From NCBI RefSeq assembly GCF_004138495.1, contig NZ_ML142849.1, positions 378,220 through 387,989 on the forward strand: a stretch of 9,770 nt of DNA, written 5' to 3'. The notes beneath the pieces are model-generated. The model had not been told where the DNA came from and searched no databases. It saw only the letters and a program-made list of their open reading frames with translations. Both the position numbers and the translations under genes were made by a program. Position 1 is the stretch's first letter. The number at the start of each line of letters is the position of its first letter. This stretch comes from Phytoactinopolyspora endophytica (GTDB lineage Bacteria; Actinomycetota; Actinomycetes; Jiangellales; Jiangellaceae). Below, piece by piece: positions 1-6,302 of this stretch.

Positions 1-16
1 GGACGCGCCGCGCCGC

Positions 17-634
17 TCATCTTGATGCACTGGAACGTCGCGCGGCGACGTAGCGCCGGATCTTCTCAGCGGTTCCGCAGTCGTCCATGCTGCACCACCG
101 GCGACTTCGGTTCTTGCTCTCGTCGAGGAAGAGGAAGCCACAGCCGGGGCATCCCTTGATCCGGTTCAGCGTTCCGGTGGTGAGGAGCTGGATCGCTGCG
201 TGCACCACCGGCCGTAGCGGCCTTTCCAGGGTGTGATCGCCGCGCCACGTCCATGCGAACGTGCCGTCCCGCTCGAGTCGTGCATGACTGAGCGCGTCGG
301 CCTCGTCATCGCGTAGCCGATCCAGCACGGACGCGCCGGGATCCCGGCCGGTTGCCAGAGACCGAAACACGTCGTCGAGAGCGTCGCGGATGCGCAGGGA
401 CCGCTCGAGCGTCGCGTCAGCTCCATCCGGATCGTCGCGAGACAACCCGCGCAACACGGCCGCCTCAGCCTCGATGAGAGCACCCGCGTATATGCCCCAT
501 GCAACCAACTCGCGGTAGCCCATAAGCACGTCATCGTCAGACCTATCGGGCGGTCCGGTCCGGGTGTTGACGAAGTCCAGGGCGAGATTGCCACCGACCA
601 AGCGCATCCGTGTGACGTCATCGACTGTTTCCAT
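17..634 (-). CDS. ABATE/CGNR zinc-finger transcriptional regulator
   Basis: A 205-residue protein of the ABATE-CGNR family, a common actinobacterial group of putative DNA-binding regulators. The N-terminal ABATE (stress-associated ligand-binding) domain is marked by RLVGGNLALDFVNT at residues 11-24. The C-terminal zinc finger has four cysteines at about 162, 165, 181 and 186 (CPGC...RRWCSMDDCG) followed by the basic stretch EKIRRYVAARR, the presumed DNA-reading helix. The family name comes from a C-G-N-R motif; here it reads C-G-T-A. I chose the ATG at 634 because homologues start about 10 residues before RLVGG; GTG at 676 is an in-frame alternative. Neither has a clear Shine-Dalgarno sequence, so a short or absent leader is possible. 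The gene faces a small divergent gene across a repeat-bearing intergenic region and is probably autoregulated (inference). Family call firm; target unknown. Confidence 0.9.
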   Translation of the reverse strand: METVDDVTRMRLVGGNLALDFVNTRTGPPDRSDDDVLMGYRELVAWGIYAGALIEAEAAVLRGLSRDDPDGADATLERSLRIRDALDDVFRSLATGRDPGASVLDRLRDDEADALSHARLERDGTFAWTWRGDHTLERPLRPVVHAAIQLLTTGTLNRIKGCPGCGFLFLDESKNRSRRWCSMDDCGTAEKIRRYVAARRSSASR

Positions 635-761
635 TGAAACCAATTTTACCAGTTGACACATTGGCAGAGCCACCACTAAGGTGTTTCCACCATAATCATT
701 TTAGCTGGAAACGCCGTGAGTTGCCTGGTCACGACGGCTTCCGATCAGCGAGGGGTTGGTC
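635..761. promoter_or_regulatory. Divergent promoter/operator region with inverted repeat
   Basis: On the plus strand TTGACA (653-658) and TAAGGT (677-682) are 18 bases apart, a plausible sigma-A-type promoter for the gene at 762. On the minus strand TATGGT (694-689) or TAAAAT (703-698) could be a -10 for the CGNR gene, though no good -35 is visible. The likely start sites are covered by an inverted repeat, GGTGTTTCCA (680-689) and TGGAAACGCC (706-715), 9 of 10 bases matching across a 16-base A/T-rich spacer. A third GTTTCCA lies at 627-633 within GTTTC-CATT-GAAAC (627-640), over the ATG at 634. The repeated GTTTCCA core suggests a binding site for one of the flanking proteins (inference). 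Confidence 0.4.
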
Positions 762-1067
762 ATGGACAACATGCTCGGGGTCGCAACCGCACTGGCAGCG
801 ATGAGACTCGACGACGGCCGACGGTACGAAAGCACTCCCATGTTCAGTGCGCTCCCCAATGCGCCCACCGTGGAGCACCGTCCGACCCTTGCTGCCCGCC
901 TGGTCCGGGCCTTTCGGCGCGTCCGCGTCACCGGTCGACGGCCGGTCGTCAGCCCTACGACATCGCAGCCGACGACACACTCGCCGGCTTGCACACCGCC
1001 ATGGCAACGCATAGCAGCGAGCCGAACAGACCGGCCACGTGAGCGGTGTCATGGTCGTACTGGATGA
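762..1067 (+). CDS. Small hypothetical protein, possibly frameshifted
   Basis: A 101-residue open frame that I do not recognise. Its support is local: ATG 762 is preceded by GAGGGG (750-755) at an ideal 6-base spacing, a fair promoter lies upstream, and codons have G/C third positions up to about residue 60 (start MDNMLGVATALAAMRLDDGR, then a basic RLVRAFRRVRVTGRR stretch). After about 945 this frame becomes low-complexity Thr/Ser/Pro, while the adjacent plus frame takes on coding character (PYDIAADDTLAGLHTAMATH) and stops at 1042. One missing base would join the two into a protein of about 93 residues. No membrane segment or known motif is visible. It is divergent from the CGNR gene and may share its control. 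It could be an intact small gene, a frameshifted one, or chance. Confidence 0.4.
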   Translation: MDNMLGVATALAAMRLDDGRRYESTPMFSALPNAPTVEHRPTLAARLVRAFRRVRVTGRRPVVSPTTSQPTTHSPACTPPWQRIAASRTDRPRERCHGRTG

Positions 1068-1177
1068 GGGCCATGTCGTCGGGACCAAGTTCCGTCCGCA
1101 ATCGCAGCACGAAGGCCACCTGCGACTCGCCCCACGCACACGCCGTCGGGAAGGGTCCTGCACGGTCAGTGTGGCAA
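955..1177 (-). other. Unidentified open frame, possible gene remnant
   Basis: Between a TAA at about 1178 and a TAG at 955-957 the minus strand has an open frame with a protein-like middle (AWGESQVAFVLRLRTELG, then DDMALIQYDHDTAHVAGLFG) and G/C-rich third positions. There is no convincing start codon or ribosome binding site, it overlaps the plus-strand tail of the gene at 762, and I recognise no family. It sits directly downstream of the truncated GNAT fragment, so it may be one more relic in this decayed stretch. Chance is a real alternative, because high-GC DNA often leaves antisense frames open. Confidence 0.2.
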
Positions 1178-1495
1178 CTGTTGCATTAGCCAGATCGGCA
1201 GCGGGTCTGTTACCGAGCGCACCACCTCCCAGCCAGCGCGGTGGTACACCTCGACATTGGCGGGGTTACTCGTTTCCAGGATCGCCGGCAGTCGGTCTTG
1301 GGCGGCCCGCCGCAGTCCGGCTTTCATCACGGCGTGGCCCCAGCGGCGGCCGGCGTGGTCGGGGTGGGTGCCCAAGACGCCGAGGTACCAGAACGGGATC
1401 AGAGGCCGGACAGCGCGCACCGCCTCGTTGTACGCGTGGACGCGTGCGAGTGCGTCGGCCGGGAGCTGCGCGGCAAGAAGGCAACGTGCCACCAC
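1166..1495 (-). pseudogene. GNAT N-acetyltransferase, C-terminal fragment
   Basis: About 109 codons matching the C-terminal half of an actinobacterial GNAT acetyltransferase (acetyl-CoA-dependent N-acylation; substrate unknown). Visible are the core strand FWYLGVLGTHPDHAG, the acetyl-CoA pyrophosphate loop region GRRWGHA (about residues 49-55; the usual form is R-G-x-G-x-G/A, so one glycine is replaced by Arg), and the ending LPAILETSNPANVEVYHRAGWE typical of the family. Full members are about 190-210 residues, so the N-terminal half is missing: the frame is closed by a TAG just upstream of the GTG at 1495, and no Shine-Dalgarno precedes it. A perfect hairpin (1502-1533) lies immediately upstream. 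I read this as a truncated relic and not as a functional short enzyme. Confidence 0.65.
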
Positions 1496-1501
1496 AAACT
1501 A

Positions 1502-1533
1502 CGGAACCTGCCAAGCTAGAGAGGCAGGTTCCG
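1502..1533. terminator. Perfect 11-bp hairpin, terminator-like
   Basis: CGGAACCTGCC (1502-1512) and GGCAGGTTCCG (1523-1533) form a perfect 11-bp stem with a 10-base loop. The TAG that closes the dehydrogenase fragment (1516-1518, minus) lies in the loop. There is no T-tract on either side; many actinobacterial terminators lack one. It could be the old terminator of a deleted gene or a recombination footprint. Confidence 0.45.
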
Positions 1534-1698
1534 GAGCAGGATGTCGGGGTTTGCGCCGGCGATCCCATGCTCGGCCCATTCAAGTGCGGCGGCCTGCGTG
1601 AGCGCGCGTACGGCGAACTTGGACGTCGCGTGGCGGCCGACGAATCTGTCAACGGTCTCAAGACCAAGGGCGCGAACAGGCCGACATACGTCGGTCAC
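1516..1698 (-). pseudogene. Short-chain dehydrogenase (SDR) fragment
   Basis: About 60 codons. The core, HATSK-FAVRALTQAAALEWAEHGI, is the active-site helix of classical NAD(P)-dependent short-chain dehydrogenases, normally YxxxK-FAVRGLTQAAA-E-APHGI. The catalytic Tyr is replaced by His (HATSK), while the Lys is kept. Neither the Rossmann glycine motif nor the catalytic Ser strand is present, and after HGI the sequence departs from the family (no VNAxxPG) and ends at a TAG. The first codons overlap the stop of the MalT-like fragment by four bases (1695-1698), which looks like a deletion junction. Full SDRs are about 250 residues, so this cannot be active. I rate it a relic of an enzyme gene joined to the neighbouring regulator fragment. 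Confidence 0.6.
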
Positions 1699-2060
1699 AG
1701 AACGAGAACCAGCGGCTCGTCGATCGCGGCGAGCGCACTTTCACCGACCTCCGGCCGGACCGTTCGCAACGCCCCGATCACATAGCGCCAAAAGCGACCG
1801 GGGTCGCTGTCAGCCCCGTCGAGCGACACCCATGCGCACTTCCGTGGCTCCTCCGGTGCGGCGAGCCACTCGCTGAGCAGCGTCGTCTTACCCCACCCCG
1901 CGGGAGCGCAGAGCAGCGCTAGTTTGCGCTCCCGCCCGCCGACCAGACGGGCAACCAGGCGCGTGCGCGACACCACCCCCGACCGCACCCGCGGGACGTG
2001 CAGCTTCGTCGAGATCAGGACGGGTGCCCCGGGCAGCGCTGCCCTCCCAGCAAGGCTCAT
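1695..2060 (-). pseudogene. MalT-type LuxR regulator, N-terminal ATPase fragment
   Basis: 121 codons matching the start of the large MalT-like LuxR regulators (about 900 residues: ATPase, TPR-like repeats, C-terminal HTH). The typical opening VLISTKLHVPRVRSGVVSRTR is followed by a Walker A at residues 52-60 (APAGWGKTT), LLSEWLA, the strand WVSLDGADSDPGRFWRYVI, and EPLVLVL just where family members continue into the Walker B (VLVLDDYH). Here a TGA ends the frame at that point and the sequence passes into an SDR fragment, so roughly 85% of the protein, including the DNA-binding domain, is lost. The 5' end at 2060 abuts the serine-recombinase relic on the opposite strand, so its promoter is probably lost too. 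The family call is firm and the gene is dead. Confidence 0.75.
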
Positions 2061-2325
2061 CCGCCAAGCGTACGCCGGACTGGATGCCTACCGACGTGCT
2101 CTGGAAACGCTCGCCCGCCACCACATCGACGCACGAACCGGACGCAGGAACGGACCAGCGGCCAACGTGGCCGACGGGCATGTTCGCCGACGCAGCCGAC
2201 GAAGTCTTCGGTCCGGACGCCGAGCCCGCGGACCTCAACAACTTCTTCCGAGCCATCAACCTCAGGCTCGTCTACCACCAGGTCGAAGGTACCTTCAGCG
2301 GCAAGCTGAACCTTGCCAGCACGCA
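2056..2325 (+). pseudogene. Serine recombinase C-terminal relic, frameshifted
   Basis: Two adjacent plus-strand pieces in different frames resemble the C-terminal end of large actinobacterial serine recombinases. At 2056-2125 LIRQAYAGLDAYRRALE resembles the coiled-coil segment (often LxxYRAALDAGADP). At about 2180-2322, in the next frame, FADAADEVFGPDAEPADLNN and RAINLRLVYHQVEGTFSGKL resemble the closing domain (DADPADKAxxYxxLGLRLTYxP). Third positions are G/C-rich through the second piece. The resolvase catalytic domain, recombinase domain and zinc ribbon are absent here. I rely on recalled family patterns, so the identity is tentative. The 2326-2437 stretch between this relic and the iclR stop holds nothing I can support. 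Confidence 0.4.
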
Positions 2326-2437
2326 CAGTTGCACACCACCAGGACCGAGTTCTCGTCGAGGTCGGGATCGTGGATCTTCGCCGGTGCGTGAACGCTCGTT
2401 GCCGCATGGTCCCGTGGCTGGCGACAAAGGCGCTGGG

Positions 2438-3184
2438 TCAGCCCGCCGGTCGGCCCAAGCCGGCGGCTGCCCCGGCCACGGCACGGCGCAAGGGCTCCAC
2501 GAAGCTCATCAGCCGATCGCGGGGAACTCGCATCTCAGGCGCGCACACACTCAGCGACGCCGCGACGCTTCCATCGGCGTGGAGTATGGGCGCGGCGACG
2601 CAATGGATGCCGTTCTCGTGCTCCTCGTCGTCAATTGCGTATCCCCGCTCGCGAGAGCGCTCGAAATCCGCACGGAGCTCTTCCGGCGTCGTGAGCGTGT
2701 TGGAGGTGTGCTTGACCAGATCGGCGTTGGAGAGAAGCTCGTCGACTTCCGCTGAGGGTAGGTAGGCCAGAATCGCCTTCGCTACGCCGGTGCAGTGCAG
2801 TGGGGCGACCAGGCCAATCCGTGAGTACATGCGCACCGGATGCTTGCTCTCGATCTTGTCGATGTAGACGACGTGACCGTTCTCAAGCACTGCGAGATGG
2901 ACCGTCTCACCTGTTGCGGCGTGCAGCTCCCGCATGAAGGGTGCCGTGATCTCACGGATATCCAGGGACTCGAGCGCACGCTGTCCCAAGGCGAGCACTG
3001 CGGCCCCGAGCCGATAGGTGCCGTCCGGACGCTTTTCCAGCAACCGCCAGCCGTGCAGCGTGTGGAGAATCCGCAGCGCCGTCGTCGAATGGACACCTAG
3101 CCGGTTCGCCACATCCCCGACCGATCGCGGCTGGCCTGCCACGTACATCAGCGTCTCGACCGCCCGGTCGACGGATTGCGTCAT
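2438..3184 (-). CDS. IclR-family transcriptional regulator
   Basis: A full-length (248-residue) IclR-type regulator. Residues 1-60 are the winged HTH (SVGDVANRLGVHSTTALRIL, then the wing DGTYRLG). Residues about 75-245 are the effector domain with the usual landmarks TGETVHLAVLENGHVVYIDK, PLHCTGVAKAILA, and ERGYAIDDEEHENGIHCVAAPI. IclR proteins bind palindromic operators as dimers or tetramers and change activity on binding a small carboxylate, sugar acid or similar ligand; the ligand here is unknown. ATG 3184 has a good Shine-Dalgarno (GGTGAGGA, 3195-3188). The gene is divergent from the GH2 glycosidase and shares a 453-base control region with two palindromes, so it most likely represses the glycosidase and itself (inference). 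It appears intact, unlike its left-hand neighbours. Confidence 0.93.
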   Translation of the reverse strand: MTQSVDRAVETLMYVAGQPRSVGDVANRLGVHSTTALRILHTLHGWRLLEKRPDGTYRLGAAVLALGQRALESLDIREITAPFMRELHAATGETVHLAVLENGHVVYIDKIESKHPVRMYSRIGLVAPLHCTGVAKAILAYLPSAEVDELLSNADLVKHTSNTLTTPEELRADFERSRERGYAIDDEEHENGIHCVAAPILHADGSVAASLSVCAPEMRVPRDRLMSFVEPLRRAVAGAAAGLGRPAG

Positions 3185-3418
3185 GAGTCCTCACCTCAGC
3201 CTCTCTAGAGCGCCGCTACTCACCGTCGGACGGGCATCGCCGGTTCTCCACGCACGATCGACTTGACGGTACCCGCCAGCCTCGCTCAAAGCCCTTGGAA
3301 TCCATACCACGACGCGCAGATCCGGCACCCGGTAGCCGCCACCTACTGAATCGAACATCGCTATCTGCGGGTACTTCGCACCCTTGACAGCCTGAGGTGT
3401 CGCGACAATCATACAAGA

Positions 3419-3454
3419 ACTGCACAGTCTGCAGTAGTCCTGCATATTATGCAG
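3419..3454. promoter_or_regulatory. Tandem palindromic operator, probable IclR-protein site
   Basis: Two palindromes lie side by side. ACTGCA-cagtc-TGCAGT (3419-3435) has perfect 6-base arms. CTGCATATTATGCAG (3440-3454) is a perfect 15-base palindrome. The four TGCA cores begin at 3421, 3430, 3441 and 3450, so equivalent half-sites repeat every 20 bases and successive ones about every 10, placing them on one face of the helix. The array starts at the predicted transcription start of the glycosidase, the classic position for repression. Assignment to the adjacent IclR protein is inference from position and symmetry. Confidence 0.6.
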
Positions 3455-3536
3455 TCGCATAAGCAGGATGGCGAGTGGTGGTGATAGTGGCGTGTTCAGC
3501 ATCCCTCCGAGTCGCACTAGCCGCTGCCGTCGAACC

Positions 3537-3641
3537 ATGTCGCGTCCAGCCGCGCATCACCGCGTCCGCGGCTGGGACCAAGGTCACCGATCACACATGT
3601 GCTGGCTAAGTCCGTTTTCAGAGAGGAAGAAGGGCTCATGA
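3537..3641 (+). CDS. Possible 34-aa leader peptide ORF
   Basis: ATG 3537 opens a 34-codon frame whose TGA (3639-3641) overlaps the glycosidase ATG (3638-3640) in an ATGA arrangement, the usual geometry for translational coupling. The frame includes the 9-bp hairpin of the leader. The predicted peptide is rich in Arg, His and Ser (start MSRPAAHHRVRGWDQGH) and I recognise no homologue. There is no Shine-Dalgarno before ATG 3537, and the frame is open further upstream, so it may be chance. The glycosidase has its own strong ribosome binding site and does not need coupling. Confidence 0.2.
   Translation: MSRPAAHHRVRGWDQGHRSHMCWLSPFSERKKGS
3546..3575 (+). other. 9-bp hairpin in the glycosidase leader
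   Basis: CCAGCCGCG (3546-3554) and CGCGGCTGG (3567-3575) pair perfectly over a 12-base loop. The hairpin lies about 125 bases after the predicted transcript start and about 60 bases before the glycosidase ATG. It could stabilise the mRNA or act as an attenuator, but no T-tract or competing antiterminator is evident. Confidence 0.4.
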
Positions 3642-6145
3642 CCGAACAGACATCGACCAGTGGTGCCACCCGGCGCCAGCTCCTCAGTGGAGGCGCAGGC
3701 CTCGGTCTCGGCGTGCTCGCGGCCAGCGTCGGCTCAGCCGCGGCGGGCATGGCGACTGCACACGCCGCCGACGACGAGGCAGCAGAGGGTCGCAGCCGAG
3801 AGAACTTCGATTTCGGATGGAAGTTCCTCCGTGATGACCCCGATGGGGCGGAGCAGCCGACGTTCGACGATGCCGAATGGGACGACGTCGACCTTCCGCA
3901 CGACTGGAGTATCGAAGGCCCGCTGAGCCCGGACGAGCCATCCGGGGGTCCAGGCGGGTGGGTGCCGACTGGGATCGGCTGGTACCGCAAGCGGTTCACC
4001 GCGCCGGCGACCAGCGAGGGCCGGCGCAGCTTCGTCGATTTCGATGGCGTCTACCAGAACAGTAGTGTCTGGATCAATGGCGAGCACCTCGGCGACCGGC
4101 CGTACGGCTACGTTCCCTTTGCCTACGACCTCACGCCGCATCTCGTCGAGGGCGAGAACGTCATCGCCGTGCGGGTCGACAACTCGAACCAGCCGAACAG
4201 CCGCTGGTACTCCGGATCGGGGATCTACCGGCACACCTGGCTGACCACGATGAACGAGGTCCATGTCGCTCAATGGGGCACTTGGGTCATCATCGAGGAA
4301 GCCTCGGAGGAGGCTGCCACTCTGCAGGTCAAGACGCGAGTCGAGAACGAAGGCCAGCGCCCGGTCCGGGTCACTCTGCAGACGGACCTGGTCGACGACG
4401 ATGGGCAGACAGCCGAGACCGTGGAGTCTGCCCGGACCATCCCACACGGTCAGGACCACACGTTCACGCAACAGGTGGCCGTCGACAATCCCGCACTGTG
4501 GTCTGTCGAGGACCCCAACATGTACACGGTCAGGAGCACCATCCGCACCCGGCCGGGTGACGGAGAACCACACGGTGTCGTGGACGCGTACGACACATCG
4601 ATCGGGATTCGCACAGCGGAGTTCGACGCGGATCGAGGCCTGCTGATCAACGGTGAGCAGGTCAAGATGAATGGCGTCAACCTTCACCACGACGGCGGAT
4701 TGGTCGGAGCCGCGGTGCCGCTACGCGTCTGGGAACGCCGGCTGGAGATTCTCAAGGAGATGGGTTGTAACGCCATTCGGACCGGCCATACTCCGTTTGC
4801 CACGGAGGTCCTGGACCTCTGCGATCGGATGGGCTTCCTCATCATGAACGAATTGCTGGACGAATGGAGGGCGCCGAAGCCACAGGTGGACCCACACGGC
4901 TACAGCGCCTACTTCGACGAGTGGTATGAGCGCGACGTCGAGAGCGTTGTGCGTCGGGACCGCAACCACCCCTCGGTCGTCCTGTGGAGCGCCGGCAACG
5001 AGGTCGCCGACCAGTCCCCCGAAGGAGACCCCGACGGGCATCTCACCTTGAGAAGCCTCAACGAGGTGTTCCACCGGGAGGACCCCACACGGCTGGTCAC
5101 CGTCGGATGCGACCGCATGGGGCATGAGCGACCGGGCGCTGCAACGACAGACGAGTTCATCGCCGAGATGGACATCATCGGGTACAACTACTGCGATCGC
5201 TGGCATGACCGCGCGCACCTTTACATGGAGGTCGACCGCGAGGCTTGGGGCGACAAGCCCATGGTGGGTTCGGAGAGCGGGAATATCACGACGAACCACA
5301 GCATCGATGTCGAGAACCAGTACAAGTTCATCTCGACGAGGGACTACGCCTCAGGCGATTTCATGTGGACGGGAGTCGACTACCTGGGTGAGGCATTCTC
5401 ACCGACGAGCCGAGGATTCAGCGGCGGCGTGCTGAACCTGTGCGGGTTCAAGAAGCCGGGATTTTACTTCTACCAGAGTCAGTGGACCGAAGAACCGATG
5501 GTCTACCTGTACCCGCACTGGAACCAGAACGTTTCAGAGGGGGAGATCGTCACTGTGCGGTGCTACACCAACTGCGACTCGGTGGAGTTGTTCCTCAACG
5601 ACAAATCACTCGGCACGAAGGGGTACTGGCATCCGGCCGTCGGGATGATCGAAGATTACGGCAACTACCCGCCCGAGCGGAGTACACCGCGGACTACGTC
5701 TGATCTCAGCCTCGTGTGGGACGTTCCCTTCGAGCCCGGCACCCTCCGTGCGGTGGGCCGCAAGCTCGACGATGTCGCCGTGGAGACCGAGATCTCGACC
5801 ACCGGGGAGCCGGCTGCGATCCGGCTCTCCGTGGACCTAGACGAGATCGCCGCAGACCGCCGCGATGTCGCGCATCTGACCGCTGAGATCGTCGACGCCA
5901 ACGGCCTGGTGGTGCCGACAGCGAGCAACCGGGTCTCTTGGTCCGTCCAAGGGGCTGGGAAATACCTCGGCGCCGACAACGGGAACATGTCGGATCTGCA
6001 GCAGTACCACGTGCGGGAGCGGGATGCCTTCCAGGGCAGGCTCCTGGCGATCGTGCAGTCCGACGACGAGCCCGGCACCGTGGAAGTGAGTGTCAGCTCA
6101 CCGGGCCTCACACCCGCCTCCATCGAATTCCAGGTGGTCTCATAG
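3638..6145 (+). CDS. Tat-exported GH2 glycosidase, probable beta-galactosidase
   Basis: An 835-residue glycoside hydrolase family 2 enzyme. Residues 1-43 form a twin-arginine signal (TRRQLL at 11-16, hydrophobic Gly/Ala/Leu stretch, cleavage site AHA-AD), so it should be exported folded. Domains: jelly-roll sugar-binding domain (about 52-220), immunoglobulin-like domain (225-330), TIM barrel (335-600), DUF4982-type beta-sandwich (from 622, VYLYPHWNQN...VELFLNDKSLG), and a GH2 C-terminal domain 5 (724-835). The acid/base is Glu455 in LWSAGNEV; the nucleophile is probably Glu546 in VGSESGN, as in the SE-type branch of the family. This architecture is typical of beta-galactosidases, but related GH2 activities cannot be excluded. 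ATG 3638 was chosen over 3599 because GAGGAAGAAGGG lies just upstream and the Tat motif then falls at residue 11. It is probably controlled by the divergent IclR protein. No sugar transporter is present in the window. Confidence 0.92.
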   Translation: MTEQTSTSGATRRQLLSGGAGLGLGVLAASVGSAAAGMATAHAADDEAAEGRSRENFDFGWKFLRDDPDGAEQPTFDDAEWDDVDLPHDWSIEGPLSPDEPSGGPGGWVPTGIGWYRKRFTAPATSEGRRSFVDFDGVYQNSSVWINGEHLGDRPYGYVPFAYDLTPHLVEGENVIAVRVDNSNQPNSRWYSGSGIYRHTWLTTMNEVHVAQWGTWVIIEEASEEAATLQVKTRVENEGQRPVRVTLQTDLVDDDGQTAETVESARTIPHGQDHTFTQQVAVDNPALWSVEDPNMYTVRSTIRTRPGDGEPHGVVDAYDTSIGIRTAEFDADRGLLINGEQVKMNGVNLHHDGGLVGAAVPLRVWERRLEILKEMGCNAIRTGHTPFATEVLDLCDRMGFLIMNELLDEWRAPKPQVDPHGYSAYFDEWYERDVESVVRRDRNHPSVVLWSAGNEVADQSPEGDPDGHLTLRSLNEVFHREDPTRLVTVGCDRMGHERPGAATTDEFIAEMDIIGYNYCDRWHDRAHLYMEVDREAWGDKPMVGSESGNITTNHSIDVENQYKFISTRDYASGDFMWTGVDYLGEAFSPTSRGFSGGVLNLCGFKKPGFYFYQSQWTEEPMVYLYPHWNQNVSEGEIVTVRCYTNCDSVELFLNDKSLGTKGYWHPAVGMIEDYGNYPPERSTPRTTSDLSLVWDVPFEPGTLRAVGRKLDDVAVETEISTTGEPAAIRLSVDLDEIAADRRDVAHLTAEIVDANGLVVPTASNRVSWSVQGAGKYLGADNGNMSDLQQYHVRERDAFQGRLLAIVQSDDEPGTVEVSVSSPGLTPASIEFQVVS

Positions 6146-6164
6146 CGCTCGTTTGACGCTGAGC

Positions 6165-6194
6165 ACGTGTGTTGAACAGCTCGGTGTCACACGT
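6165..6194. terminator. Weak terminator candidate after the glycosidase
   Basis: ACGTGTG (6165-6171) and CACACGT (6188-6194) can form a 7-bp stem with a 16-base loop, 20 bases after the glycosidase stop. There is no T-tract and the loop is long, so this is only a candidate. Confidence 0.25.
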
Positions 6195-6302
6195 CATACG
6201 GCGAGGTGGGCAGCCCCTTCTTGAGCCACGCCTCGTCATGGTGCCCGGCTGGATGCGGACCTATAGTCAGCCATACCCACAGAGCGGGCCTCTCCAGGGC
6301 CG

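Larger units (their letters stand above)
3185..3637. promoter_or_regulatory. Divergent iclR/GH2 control region
   Basis: A 453-base region between the iclR-type gene and the glycosidase. For the glycosidase there is TTGACA (3384-3389), a 17-base spacer, and AATCAT (3407-3412), which puts the transcript start near 3419. TATGAT on the minus strand (3413-3408) overlaps that -10 and could serve the regulator, though its -35 is poor. Directly after the start lie the two operator palindromes (3419-3454). The remaining leader of about 200 bases has a 9-bp hairpin (3546-3575), an 8-bp palindrome CACATGTG (3594-3601), and a possible 34-codon leader frame ending on the glycosidase start. 3200-3380 shows no structure I can support. 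Confidence 0.6.

Noticed and set aside
2024..2755. A 243-codon plus-strand frame running from the recombinase relic into the iclR gene
   Set aside because: Only its part up to about 2325 has coding character; the rest is antisense to the intact IclR gene.
3191..3538. A 115-codon minus-strand open frame across the iclR/GH2 intergenic region
   Set aside because: It covers the promoter and operator palindromes, has no ribosome binding site or recognisable domain, and lies in a region better explained as regulatory.
3734..4690. A 318-codon minus-strand open frame inside the glycosidase gene
   Set aside because: It is antisense to a well-supported GH2 gene; long antisense frames are expected in high-GC coding DNA, and the translation shows no domain.
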